This document shows positions 40,401-49,901 of a stretch of DNA of 64,000 nt, piece by piece (position 1 is the first letter of the stretch; every line of letters starts with the position of its first letter). Source of the stretch: Neptunomonas japonica JAMM 1380 (GTDB lineage Bacteria > Pseudomonadota > Gammaproteobacteria > Pseudomonadales > Balneatricaceae); assembly GCF_016592555.1 (NCBI RefSeq), contig NZ_AP014546.1:1553501-1617500 (forward strand), in the 5' to 3' direction. The notes below the pieces were generated by a model. That model saw nothing but the letters and a program-made list of their open reading frames with translations, searched no databases and had not been told where the DNA came from. A program made the translations under genes and the position numbers.

Positions 40401-41602
40401 GTAGCCCCGCCGCATTAGCCACTGTCACTGCAACGCTAAAAAGCTTGTTGCATGGGCTCGTTGATAATGAAGCTAAAATCACGACGCAGCCTCCTAGCAA
40501 AGCGCGTAGCGGTGATGACGAACAGATCAATGTTTTTCTGTACGGCACACACGTTAACACTGCTTTCAATAATGCACCACTTCCCGGTACGAGCCGAAAT
40601 GGAGAGAGTGCGTATCCGCCAATGCCATTAACACTGAAGTATCTTATAACTGCTTACGGTGCTAATGATGATGATATTTCTGGCCAGCAGTTAATGGGGC
40701 AGTTAATGAGTCTTTTACATGATCATCCAATTTTAGGCCCGACAGATATCATTGGCATCATGCCGGACTCGAACCTACACCATCAGACAGAGCGCATTCG
40801 CATTACCGCTGATGGCTTGTCACTAGATGAGATGTCTAAATTATGGGCAAGCTTTCAGTCGGCAGAATATAGGTTGTCGGTAGGATATGAGGTGTCGTTA
40901 GTGCTGATCGAAAGTGCGCGCCCATCCTCAACACCTTTACCGGTACTCATCCGTGGAGAAGCTGATAAAGGTGTCATCGCTCAGCCTAGTCTTATTCCAC
41001 CGTATCCAGCTATTACAGAAATAGAGTTGCTTAGTCAGAACGAAAGCGCTGTGTTGGGGGACGGGTTACTACTGAAAGGGCACAACTTGGTTGGCGCCAG
41101 TATTGTGCGCTTTAATCACCAGAACCTTGCCAACCCTATTGAGATAGCGGCTCTAGCGGGTGGAACCAACACACAATTGCGTGTTGATATTCCTAATGCT
41201 CCTGCAGGTTGGCAGGTAGGGGTTTATGCAGTCGAGGCTGTTATTAATAAGGTGGGTGGGCAGAGTGTAACGAATATATACCCACTGACGATTGCACCTC
41301 AGATATTGTCAATTGCTCCCCCTAACCCCGTAGCGCGTAATAGTGTGGGTGCGGTGGCATTAACATTGATTTGTAGCCCGAATATCTTGCCACAACAGCG
41401 TGCAAGCTTACTATTAGGTGATAAAGAAGTGCTCTCGCAAGCACACTCAGCCTCGACCAATACATTGAACTTTATCATTGAAAGTGCAGCGCTGGGTACT
41501 CGTCATGTTCGCTTACGTATCGATGGTATCGATAGCTTATTGGTCAATAAAAGTGAAACGCCTCCTGTTTTTGACGCTGCAATGGAGGTGGTTATCGTAT
41601 GA
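40397..41602 (+). CDS. DUF4255 (Pvc16-like) tail cap protein
   Basis: The 401-aa protein begins with a DUF4255 domain: LATVTATLKSLLHGLVDNEA, DEQINVFLYGTHVNTAFNNA and PLTLKYLITAYGANDDDISG (residues about 1-185). In Pvc/Afp this protein (Pvc16/Afp16) caps the end of the tube and sheath. The second half (residues 200-400) appears to be two Ig/IPT-like beta domains (ITEIELLSQNESAVLGDGLL; VARNSVGAVALTLICSPNIL), longer than minimal homologues. Confidence 0.88.
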   Translation: MSSPAALATVTATLKSLLHGLVDNEAKITTQPPSKARSGDDEQINVFLYGTHVNTAFNNAPLPGTSRNGESAYPPMPLTLKYLITAYGANDDDISGQQLMGQLMSLLHDHPILGPTDIIGIMPDSNLHHQTERIRITADGLSLDEMSKLWASFQSAEYRLSVGYEVSLVLIESARPSSTPLPVLIRGEADKGVIAQPSLIPPYPAITEIELLSQNESAVLGDGLLLKGHNLVGASIVRFNHQNLANPIEIAALAGGTNTQLRVDIPNAPAGWQVGVYAVEAVINKVGGQSVTNIYPLTIAPQILSIAPPNPVARNSVGAVALTLICSPNILPQQRASLLLGDKEVLSQAHSASTNTLNFIIESAALGTRHVRLRIDGIDSLLVNKSETPPVFDAAMEVVIV

Positions 41603-43677
41603 AACAACATCCGGACTGGGTCAGCACCAATGAGCAATATCTATCAGCCATGTTGATATGGTTGCGCTTGGTATTACAGCAAGTCATACATAAAACTGAA
41701 CCTGAAATTGAGCCCCAAATTCAATCATGGGGTTCTTGGTTTAGCCGCAGAAAAGCGACACAAACAACGGTTCGTCATGATCATGCACCCAAAGATGAAG
41801 AGGTAGATAAGGCCCGTAAAGCTATGGAGGCGCTGGAAGAAAACGACCCTCCTCCTGCCATGGTGTTGTTATCACAAGCCCTTGGTTTGTCGAGGTTTGA
41901 TACTCAGGTGCTCGCGCTATGCACGGCGATGGAACTCGACACCCGCATTGGTGAATTGTGCGCTAAAGCACAGAACGACCGCAACAAAACTCACCCGACA
42001 TTTGCCTTAGCATTTACGCTTTTTGATGACCCAGATTGGAATGTATTAACCCCTCAAGCGCCGTTGCGGTATTGGCGGTTACTGGAAATTAACCAACCAG
42101 GTACACAGCCTTTAACGACCGCAGCATTAGGCGCTGACGAGCGTATTGTTAATTATATTAAAGGGCTAAGCTATCTTGATGACCGCTTGTCTCCTTTGTT
42201 GGACTCAATGGATTCTCAGTTGAATGCAGACTACGCGTTACCCCTTTCTCAACAGCAACAAGTCGATAAGGTGGTTGCTGTATTGCAAGCAAGTTTTGGC
42301 AGCCAAAAAATACCTGTTATTGAGTTGTTAGGGCATGACTCTGCCAGTAAACGCTTAGTGGCTGAGAGTGTCTCATCTGCTCTAGATGTGAATCTCTTTT
42401 CTATTAATTTGCAATCACTCCCCAGTAATAATGGTGATTTTGAAACCTTTAGGCGCCTTTGGGAGAGAGAGTCTTATTTAATGCCGCTTGCTTTATATCT
42501 CTATGTGTCTAATAGCAGTGATTCTGAAAAGCATTTACTTCAACGTTTTTTGGAACATAACAAAGGGATTACTTTTGTCAGTATTGAGGGAAGTAGGGGG
42601 GTAGGGTTTGAACGGCACGTCTCAATTGATATCAGTAAGCCAACGGCCCAAGAACAGCAGCAACTGTGGAGTAATGCATTGCAGCAATCTAACAGCGGGC
42701 ATTCTCAACGTTTGGCAGAGCAGTTCTCTTTTTCACAGCATGATATTTACTCTTTGGCACATACCGCTTTGCAACGATGTAAAGAGAGTGAAACCGCTTT
42801 AAATGGCGAACTATGGGGCGTCTGTCGTGTTTCTGCTCGTGCCGGTATGGAAAAGTTAGCACAACGAATTGATAGTAAAGCTACCTGGAATCAATTGGTC
42901 TTGCCGCAGGAGCAAACAGAGTTGCTTCGGCAAATTGTGGGGCAAGTGGCGTATCGCAATCATGTTTATGAAGGGTGGGGTTTTCGTGAGCAAATGAATC
43001 GTGGCTTAGGCATTAATGCTTTATTTGTCGGCGAAAGCGGAACCGGGAAAACCATGGCCGCTGAAGTGATAGCAAATGAGCTTGAGCTTGATCTGTATCG
43101 GGTTGATCTCTCGTCGGTAGTGAGCAAGTACATTGGAGAAACGGAAAAGAATCTTCGCAAGTTGTTTGATGCGGCAGAAGATAGCGGTGCCATTTTATTT
43201 GTTGATGAAGCTGACGCACTGTTTGGTAAGCGTACTGAGGTAAAAGATAGTCATGACCGTTATGCCAATATTGAAATCAATTACCTTCTACAGCGTATGG
43301 AGTCCTATCGAGGTCTCGCTATTCTCGCAAGCAATATGCGAAGTGCATTGGATAAAGCGTTTGTAAGGCGCTTGCGTTTTATTGTCGATTTTCCATTTCC
43401 CGCTATTGAGCAACGCGCAGACATATGGAAGAGGGTGTTTCCAGCACAAACTCCCATTGATGGAACACTCGATTATCAGCATCTTGCTAAATTGAGCCTG
43501 ACGGGTGGGAATATACATAACGTAGCCATTAATGCTGCATTTTTAGCCGCTCAACAAAACACTCAAATCAGTATGCCACTAGTTCTGAGTGCCGCACGCA
43601 GTGAATACAAAAAACTGGAACGCCCTGCTAAAGAGTCAGATTTTTGGTGGGATGAACCGGAAGGGACGGTCGCATGA
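41599..43677 (+). CDS. AAA+ ATPase (Pvc15/Afp15-like)
   Basis: The 692-aa protein has an N-terminal winged-helix-like region (DPPPAMVLLSQALGLSRFDT, residues 75-130), a first AAA-like domain with a degenerate P-loop (IELLGHDSASKRLVA), and a canonical second AAA domain: Walker A GESGTGKT (478-485), Walker B ILFVDEADALFG and a sensor region ILASNMRSALDKAFVRRLRF. eCIS clusters always encode such an ATPase; it is needed for assembly or cargo loading in known systems. It overlaps genes on both sides by 4 bp. Confidence 0.92.
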   Translation: MKQHPDWVSTNEQYLSAMLIWLRLVLQQVIHKTEPEIEPQIQSWGSWFSRRKATQTTVRHDHAPKDEEVDKARKAMEALEENDPPPAMVLLSQALGLSRFDTQVLALCTAMELDTRIGELCAKAQNDRNKTHPTFALAFTLFDDPDWNVLTPQAPLRYWRLLEINQPGTQPLTTAALGADERIVNYIKGLSYLDDRLSPLLDSMDSQLNADYALPLSQQQQVDKVVAVLQASFGSQKIPVIELLGHDSASKRLVAESVSSALDVNLFSINLQSLPSNNGDFETFRRLWERESYLMPLALYLYVSNSSDSEKHLLQRFLEHNKGITFVSIEGSRGVGFERHVSIDISKPTAQEQQQLWSNALQQSNSGHSQRLAEQFSFSQHDIYSLAHTALQRCKESETALNGELWGVCRVSARAGMEKLAQRIDSKATWNQLVLPQEQTELLRQIVGQVAYRNHVYEGWGFREQMNRGLGINALFVGESGTGKTMAAEVIANELELDLYRVDLSSVVSKYIGETEKNLRKLFDAAEDSGAILFVDEADALFGKRTEVKDSHDRYANIEINYLLQRMESYRGLAILASNMRSALDKAFVRRLRFIVDFPFPAIEQRADIWKRVFPAQTPIDGTLDYQHLAKLSLTGGNIHNVAINAAFLAAQQNTQISMPLVLSAARSEYKKLERPAKESDFWWDEPEGTVA

Positions 43678-43943
43678 GTATTAATTTGCATATCGAGACG
43701 CTGGTGTTGAATGGAATTGATGTTCAGGCGCACCAGACACAAGCGCTCAATACCGCCTTGGTGCTTGCACTGAAGGCCAAACTACAGGAGCAGCGAGTGT
43801 CTCAAAGGAGCGCAACAACATTACTGCCCTTCATATCCAACCCATATGTTAAAACCCATCCTATTTTCATTAACAGCAGCCAAAGTGCCAGAGATGTTGG
43901 TGAAAAAATTGGTAATGCGGTGTATTGGGGGATCAGACAATGA
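43674..43943 (+). CDS. Small eCIS-associated protein
   Basis: The 89-aa protein (NLHIETLVLNGIDVQAHQTQ ... DVGEKIGNAVYWGIRQ) has the IExLVLxG start and GxxIGNAVYxG end that recur in short genes preceding DUF4157 genes in eCIS loci. It overlaps both neighbours. Function unknown; a chaperone for the DUF4157 protein is a guess. Confidence 0.7.
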   Translation: MSINLHIETLVLNGIDVQAHQTQALNTALVLALKAKLQEQRVSQRSATTLLPFISNPYVKTHPIFINSSQSARDVGEKIGNAVYWGIRQ

Positions 43944-44905
43944 CAATGTTATATGTGCCTCAAATTAAAAAAATTGATCGATCAACGGCGTTATTATCAA
44001 GACATATTTTGCAACGTAAGTGCGCTTGTGGTCAGCATAAGAGCGTGAGCAGCCCATGCGAAGCATGTAGCAAAAAAAATGCCCAAGCTAATGAGGTTCC
44101 TGCTTCGGTATACGATGAGCTGCAATTAGCTGGACAGCCGTTAGATTCTACAACGCGCTCTTTTATGGAGCAGCACCTAACACAAGCATTAGTGAATGCG
44201 CCGATAAGCTCAACTCAAAGAGGCGTTGCTGCAAGTAGTCTGAGCCTAGGTGCAGTGGATAGTCTTTATGAAAGAGAAGCCGATCAAGTGGCAGATGCTT
44301 TACCTTCAAGCCCTCTTCATTTTTCATCAGTACGTGAGCAAATAAAACCATACACACAACTAGATCTTTCTAGCGTGCGCATTCATACCGGTTCTAAAGC
44401 CGCTGAATCAAGCAATGCTATTAATGCTCGAGCTTACACCGTTGGTAGTGATGTAGTTTTTGGTGCTAATCAGTATTCGCCTAATACACTCTCCGGTCGT
44501 CACTTGTTAGCGCATGAGTTAACACATGTAGTCCAGCAATCGGCTAATGGTCAGGTATCCCGGGTTATTCAGCGGGCTGGATGTGCAGGGCGAAATGGTC
44601 GCAATTGTAATGGCGCTAGATGCACCACGCCTGCCGGCCGTAGAGGCATGTGCCAATGGGGTGGTATGAAATTTGGCTGTAATTGTAGGGATCAGTCCGG
44701 TGATGCACCCACTCCTGTGAATTTGCCTTATTGGATAAGCGTGTTATTGGGCGCTGCGGCTACAGCAGCGGTAATTGCTTGTTTTGCTTCAGGCGCATGT
44801 GAGTTTGGGCTGATTGTTGGTGGCTTAGGAACAGCCGCTGCTGCCGCTGTTATTGCGCTACTCAACGCGGCAGGAGTTAGAGATAGTGGTGAAGGTTCGG
44901 CTTAA
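43940..44905 (+). CDS. DUF4157 (eCIS core) protein with Cys-rich/transmembrane C-terminus
   Basis: The start is ATG 43940 in an ATGA overlap. Near the N-terminus is a double Cys motif (LQRKCACGQHK ... CEACSKK). The DUF4157 metalloprotease-like domain holds VRIHTGSKAAESSNAINARA and HELTH (residues 192-196, gluzincin HExxH). The last 105 residues differ from the paralogue: a Cys cluster (GCAGRNGRNCNGARC, CQWGGMKFGCNC) followed by two hydrophobic helices (ISVLLGAAATAAVIACFASG, GLIVGGLGTAAAAAVIALL). DUF4157 occurs on eCIS payloads, so the C-terminal part is a possible pore- or membrane-acting domain; this is inference. Confidence 0.85.
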   Translation: MTMLYVPQIKKIDRSTALLSRHILQRKCACGQHKSVSSPCEACSKKNAQANEVPASVYDELQLAGQPLDSTTRSFMEQHLTQALVNAPISSTQRGVAASSLSLGAVDSLYEREADQVADALPSSPLHFSSVREQIKPYTQLDLSSVRIHTGSKAAESSNAINARAYTVGSDVVFGANQYSPNTLSGRHLLAHELTHVVQQSANGQVSRVIQRAGCAGRNGRNCNGARCTTPAGRRGMCQWGGMKFGCNCRDQSGDAPTPVNLPYWISVLLGAAATAAVIACFASGACEFGLIVGGLGTAAAAAVIALLNAAGVRDSGEGSA

Positions 44906-44933
44906 TGAATCAACTTAAGATTGGGAAAAGCTA

Positions 44934-46640
44934 ATGAGTCACGAGCGCATGGACAAAACAAGTAATACGCAGCACCAAGCAGCGCCTCGTTTATTACAAC
45001 GTAAGTGTGCATGTGGCCAGCATAGTCCAAAAGGTGAGTGTGAAGCGTGCGCTAAGAAAAAATATGCAGTGCAAAGGAAGCTTGTAGTCGGTGCCAGTAA
45101 TGACCCATTGGAGCAGGAGGCGGACCGGGTCGCGGATCAGGTTTTAACCATGCCACTGCCAACATCAACTGTTGGTTTTCCACGTATACAGAGGTTTTCA
45201 TTATCGTCAGGTGAGCCGTCAGGTGTGGCGCCAGAGAGTGTAGATCGGGCGCTAGTGAGTCAGGGGCAACCTCTGAATAAAGACCTTCAGCAAGATATGG
45301 GGCAACGGTTTGGATATGACTTCTCGGGTGTGCGGGTGCATACCGGTAGTTTGGCTAATCAATCAGCACTGGAGTTGGGTGCTCAAGCCTATACGGTTAA
45401 ACAGGATATTGTGTTTGCTGCGGGGCGGTTCGCTCCACATACCTCTACAGGGCGACGCCTGCTTGCCCATGAAATGACGCATGTTGTACAGCAGGGGCAG
45501 TCGCAACAGAATAGAGCACCGTTAATGCCAATTTCTTCTTTAGATAAAGGCGTTATCAGATTAAAACGTGATCCGGATGTTGCTCAGAAAGGATATTACA
45601 CATTCAAATTATTAGCAGGAGGAAAAAAAGAGATAGCCGTTCAATTCTACTATCCGGGAAGTGGAAATAAGGTCAAAGTTAAAATGGCTTCATTGCGTAA
45701 ACCCAAGGTTGTTGAGGATGAATATATTTTGAGTAACCCCGGAAAATTCTCCCCATCGATTAACTACGAAGATGGGGTAACGACGTTTTTTGATTTGACT
45801 GGGAATGACCAAAAAAACGTTGAAGCTCATGTGACCATGGATGCGCTTTATAGTGTTGATTTTTTAACTGCGGACTCTAATCCTGCAGATCCTAAGTACC
45901 AACGGCACGAGATTACGAATACATTTGCGGTGATGAGTTGGGAAGGTGTTAAAAAAGTTATCAATATTAGTGAAGGTGAGAATCAGCAAGCTTGGGTTAT
46001 GAGGCCACACCCTCACCCTAACGTGCATTTCATGTATTACAACACCGTGACTCGAGAGGCATTTATACCCTCAGTATTGACCTCAAACAGTAAGTTTAAA
46101 GGTGTACGTTCCGGCAAGAATGCTATTAAGAAAAAAGATGTAACGGTTTTGGATTGGGGGGATAGCTGGAACGGGTTCAACGTAGCAGGGGGCATTTTGA
46201 CATGGGGACAAATTGATGCATCCAGTGTTGAGGGGATGGTCAAATCGATAGAAAGCGAATTAGAAGTGGGTAGTTGTATGGGCTCATTAACCATTATAGG
46301 ACATGGCTCTCCAGGTAGTATTTCAGTTGGAGACGGTACTGGAAGCGTTGCAGGTAAACATATCAGAGGAGGTGCCCTGGACTCTACATCGGATATTTAT
46401 GATGCGGGAATGGCAAAACTCCTGGCTAGGTTGACCCCTAGATTTTGTGGTGACGGAAAAGCGGTTTTACGAGGTTGTAATGTTGGAGATGGGAAGCTTG
46501 GAGAAAGTTTTAGCCAGTTACTTGCCAATCTTTGGCGGGTCAATGTTAAGGCGCATATAGGAACGGTTAGAGGTGGTGGTTATTGGACTACAGGTAAATG
46601 GCAAAGATCATCTCCTGCTGATAAAACGCAAGAGGATTAA
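44934..46640 (+). CDS. DUF4157 protein with caspase-fold-like C-terminal domain (candidate payload)
   Basis: The 568-aa protein repeats the N-terminal layout of its neighbour (LLQRKCACGQHS, CEACAKKK), with the segment VRVHTGSLANQSALELGAQA and HEMTH at 179-183. Residues about 205-440 are unassigned and beta-rich. The C-terminus (about 450-568) has LTIIGHGSPGSISVGDG with His457, and VLRGCNVGDGKLGESFSQLL with Cys515. This HG...GC spacing and order matches DUF4347/CHAT/C80-like clan CD cysteine peptidases. It is therefore a candidate self-processing or toxic effector. No signal peptide is present. Separated by 28 bp from the previous gene. Confidence 0.82.
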   Translation: MSHERMDKTSNTQHQAAPRLLQRKCACGQHSPKGECEACAKKKYAVQRKLVVGASNDPLEQEADRVADQVLTMPLPTSTVGFPRIQRFSLSSGEPSGVAPESVDRALVSQGQPLNKDLQQDMGQRFGYDFSGVRVHTGSLANQSALELGAQAYTVKQDIVFAAGRFAPHTSTGRRLLAHEMTHVVQQGQSQQNRAPLMPISSLDKGVIRLKRDPDVAQKGYYTFKLLAGGKKEIAVQFYYPGSGNKVKVKMASLRKPKVVEDEYILSNPGKFSPSINYEDGVTTFFDLTGNDQKNVEAHVTMDALYSVDFLTADSNPADPKYQRHEITNTFAVMSWEGVKKVINISEGENQQAWVMRPHPHPNVHFMYYNTVTREAFIPSVLTSNSKFKGVRSGKNAIKKKDVTVLDWGDSWNGFNVAGGILTWGQIDASSVEGMVKSIESELEVGSCMGSLTIIGHGSPGSISVGDGTGSVAGKHIRGGALDSTSDIYDAGMAKLLARLTPRFCGDGKAVLRGCNVGDGKLGESFSQLLANLWRVNVKAHIGTVRGGGYWTTGKWQRSSPADKTQED

Positions 46641-46729
46641 CGTCGAGAGTGGTTATGTGGTGAGTTTTAATAGTCAGTCGTTCGCATAGAAAATATAAGG
46701 ATTGATAACAGTTAGCGGTTAGGAGGCAT

Positions 46730-49231
46730 ATGATGAATAAGTCAGCTAAAACCTACACCTATCGTGGCGGCCAGAAGGTCGCACTGGAAAAAAGTCCAGA
46801 CCAAATGGTCGTTAGAGCACTGTCTGCAGGTTTGGATGATGGCGCTATTGCATCATCAGAGCAGGTTTCATCTGCATCAACACGTGTTAATACGAGCGGT
46901 GCGGAGCTTGATGCTTTGATGTCACGTAGTCGTATTGTTGCGCCAACCCACCACGCATATTACGAGTCTGATTCGGGCGCTGAGTTTTTAATCACGGACC
47001 GCATTTTCGTTACTTTCAAACAAGCACTCTCAGATCAACAAATTGATGATTTTGCTGGCCGTTACGGTTTGGTAAAAACGGCTAGTTATAGCGATCGTGA
47101 TTACCTGTTTCAGTTAACCAACCATACGGGGATGAATCCGGTTAAGTTGGTTGTGAAACTGACAGAAGAAGAGCCCTTACTTGAAGCCGCTGAGCATGAC
47201 TTAAATCAGCGAATGAATGCTGAACAATTTTCTCTTCCGACCGACCCCGATTATGCCAGACAGTGGCATTTACATACGCATTTGAATAACGCGGATTTTG
47301 ATGCGCGTTCTAGTGTTTTATGCGAGAACTCCTGGGGGCTGCTCGATGGATTTGGCAGTGACGAGGTTGTCATTGCTGTATCCGATGATGGTTGCAAGCT
47401 GGATCACCACGACTTTGATTCTCCTGATAAGTTTGCATCATGGGGCTATTTTCGTGGATCGCGTTTGGTCACTGCTGTGGATATTGATGCAGACCCTCAA
47501 CAGATGTACAAAGCCGGGTCTAATCATGGGACATCATGCTGTGGTGTTATCGGTGGTGAGATTGATTCGGTACTTACGGTAGGGGCTGCAGCGAGTTGCC
47601 AACTGTTACCGATTCAATGGGAGTCTTCAGGGCCCTCTCTGTTTATAAGTGATTCAAAATTGCTGACAACGCTTAATTATATTGCTGATAAAGCCGATGT
47701 GATGTCCAACTCATGGGGCGGTGTGCCGACCAGTGTTTGGGCTTTGCCGGTTATAAATCGGATTAAAGCATTGGCATTAACGGGCGGACGGCGTGGCAAG
47801 GGCATTGTATTTCTCTGGGCCGCAGGCAATGAAAACTGTTTGATTAATCATACTGCGAGTCAACCCGTTCCTTATGATCATGGTGTTGAAGTGCAAGGTG
47901 GTGCGCTTGTTTGGGTGGGGGTAAGAACCACACGCGTGTTTCGCAATAATTTAGTGGGTATTGCGGGTGTGATGCATATTGCTGCACTGGCGAGTACAGC
48001 CAGGCGTAGCCATTACTCAAATTATGGCCCAGGTATTGGTGTGTGCGCACCTTCCAGTAATAGCCATGCCTATTACCGTATGACAGTGAGGGGCTTAGGC
48101 ATTACCACTACAACAGGTGAGTCAGGCGGTGTAACCCATAGTTTTGGCGGCACATCCAGTGCAACGCCTCTCGTTGCCGGTATCGCTGGTTTGGCAATTT
48201 CTGCAAACCCCAGTTTAAGTGCGCTTGAGGTTATTTCCATACTCAAGCAGACAGCGTCTAAAGATCTTGATTTTAGTGGTTATCCACGCACGCCACCGGC
48301 TAACTTTGACATGAATACTGATTGGGATGTGTCACCTGTCTCTCCTTTTGATGCCGGTACTTTCATTGATACAGGAGAGCCCGAGGGTAGCTGGAGCCCA
48401 TGGTTTGGGCATGGGCGTGTGGATGCCAATGCCGTTGTCGCTGAGGCGTTAAGCCGTAATCAACCAGTGGGAGATAAAACCTTCCAAGGTGACTCTACTC
48501 CGGACCGAAGTATTCCCGATAATAACGAGAGAGGCATAAAGGATAAAATTGTCTGTGCACGTGAATTTTCATTGGCATCTATCAAGGTCAACGTTGATAT
48601 AAGCCATACCTATATCGGTGACTTACGCGTCTCCCTAATATCACCCTCAGGCTCGGTTGTACCGTTACATGATCGTACCGGTGGTAGTGGCAATGACCTT
48701 CATGTTGAGTTTGATAACACCTCGGCTCCTGGATTATTGGCGTTAATAGGGGAGTCGGTTAAAGGGGAGTGGGCATTGCATGTTCAGGATCTGGCGCTGG
48801 TGGACCGTGGTCGATTAAAAGCGTGGTCGTTGGAGGTTAAAGGGCAAGCAGACACCTCAATTGTAGTTGAAGAGAGCCCGGGCGTGATTATTCCCGATAA
48901 TGTCCAAGGTGGTATTGAGCGCTCTTTAGCTGTTTCTAAAACCGGGCGTCTGGATAGCATCGAAGTTTCACTGGATATCACGCATACCTATGTGGGTGAT
49001 TTAAAAGTGGAGTTGACCTCCCCGAGCGCTACTTCTGTGTTGCTGCACAACCGTACCGGCGGCTCTGCCAATAATGTGATTAAAATTTATAGCTTATCAA
49101 ATGCCTCTGCGCTGCAGGTTTTCCAAGGTGAAGCGGTTAAGGGTGCTTGGAAGCTAAGAGTCTCGGATCATGCCGGTGTTGATCAGGGTAAGTTGAATCA
49201 CTGGGCGTTAAGGATTGTATCAACCACATAG
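46730..49231 (+). CDS. S8 subtilisin-like protease with two P-domains
   Basis: The 833-aa protein has TAGGAGG upstream and ATG ATG at its start. Residues 1-195 lack a signal peptide and include a probable prodomain (RIFVTFKQALSDQQIDDFAG). The S8 triad is Asp219 (VSDDGCKLDHHDF), His266 (NHGTSCCGVIGG) and Ser476 (GGTSSATPLVAG), with Asn in SNSWGG at the oxyanion hole. Two consecutive P-domains follow (about 590-705 and 715-833), each with THTYVGDL-type DLxVxLxSPSG and LHNRTGGS motifs. It sits between the DUF4157 genes and the hub genes. It may be loaded cargo or process eCIS parts. Confidence 0.92.
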   Translation: MMNKSAKTYTYRGGQKVALEKSPDQMVVRALSAGLDDGAIASSEQVSSASTRVNTSGAELDALMSRSRIVAPTHHAYYESDSGAEFLITDRIFVTFKQALSDQQIDDFAGRYGLVKTASYSDRDYLFQLTNHTGMNPVKLVVKLTEEEPLLEAAEHDLNQRMNAEQFSLPTDPDYARQWHLHTHLNNADFDARSSVLCENSWGLLDGFGSDEVVIAVSDDGCKLDHHDFDSPDKFASWGYFRGSRLVTAVDIDADPQQMYKAGSNHGTSCCGVIGGEIDSVLTVGAAASCQLLPIQWESSGPSLFISDSKLLTTLNYIADKADVMSNSWGGVPTSVWALPVINRIKALALTGGRRGKGIVFLWAAGNENCLINHTASQPVPYDHGVEVQGGALVWVGVRTTRVFRNNLVGIAGVMHIAALASTARRSHYSNYGPGIGVCAPSSNSHAYYRMTVRGLGITTTTGESGGVTHSFGGTSSATPLVAGIAGLAISANPSLSALEVISILKQTASKDLDFSGYPRTPPANFDMNTDWDVSPVSPFDAGTFIDTGEPEGSWSPWFGHGRVDANAVVAEALSRNQPVGDKTFQGDSTPDRSIPDNNERGIKDKIVCAREFSLASIKVNVDISHTYIGDLRVSLISPSGSVVPLHDRTGGSGNDLHVEFDNTSAPGLLALIGESVKGEWALHVQDLALVDRGRLKAWSLEVKGQADTSIVVEESPGVIIPDNVQGGIERSLAVSKTGRLDSIEVSLDITHTYVGDLKVELTSPSATSVLLHNRTGGSANNVIKIYSLSNASALQVFQGEAVKGAWKLRVSDHAGVDQGKLNHWALRIVSTT

Positions 49232-49244
49232 GAGTGATACCTGG

Positions 49245-49901
49245 ATGACGACTTTTCCAAATTCTCCCCGCGTTATTAAAGGCGGCATTGTGTTGGTTGA
49301 CCCTGCATCTGCGCGGGTACTTCGGGTTATTTCGCTGCAATACAACCCTGGAACACTGACGCGTACTTTTCAGGCGCAACGGATGGGAGATGGAGCCTCC
49401 CAATCTGAAGCGTTACGCCTTAAAGGCCCTGCGTCAGAAACACTGAAGTTGGAAGCAGAGATTGATGCTGCTGATCAGTTGGAATTTCCCGAGCAACATC
49501 AGTCCGTGGTTGAATTTGGTGTAGCGCCGCAATTGGCGCTCTTGGAAGCCTTGATAAACCCCGCTAGCGCTAGCTTGTTGGCGAATAAGGCATTAGCTAA
49601 TGCTGGCACGTTGGAAATTGCCTCCATGGAGTCAGCGCTAACGCTGTTTGTGTGGGGAGCCAATCGAATAGTGCCAGTGCAAGTCACTGAGTTTTCAATT
49701 ACTGAAGAGGCCTTTGACCCTTCTTTGAATCCGTTAAGGGCCAAAGTAAATCTTGGGTTACGTGTGCTAACGATTGATGATTTGGGCTTCGACCACAAAG
49801 GTGGTGGTTTATTTATGGCCTACCTTCAGTCGCGTGAGCAGTTAGCGAAGAAGGCCGCAACTTTTGGTTTTGATGCACTAGGGATAGGAGGCATACCATG
49901 A
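49245..49901 (+). CDS. CIS tube/hub adaptor protein (Afp7 N-terminal-like)
   Basis: The ATG at 49245 is preferred; TAGGAG lies 11 bp upstream. The 218-aa protein has the CIS tube protein pattern: IKGGIVLVDPASARVLRVIS, LQYNPGTLTRTFQAQRMG, LKGPASETLKLEAEIDAADQ and PVQVTEFSITEEAFDPSLNP. In Afp7 this domain is fused with LysM; here the LysM protein is the next gene (overlap 4 bp). It likely joins the tube to the central hub. Confidence 0.85.
   Translation: MTTFPNSPRVIKGGIVLVDPASARVLRVISLQYNPGTLTRTFQAQRMGDGASQSEALRLKGPASETLKLEAEIDAADQLEFPEQHQSVVEFGVAPQLALLEALINPASASLLANKALANAGTLEIASMESALTLFVWGANRIVPVQVTEFSITEEAFDPSLNPLRAKVNLGLRVLTIDDLGFDHKGGGLFMAYLQSREQLAKKAATFGFDALGIGGIP

Noticed and set aside
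43013..43219. - strand frames opposite the AAA+ ATPase
   Set aside because: They are shadows of the Walker A/B coding region.
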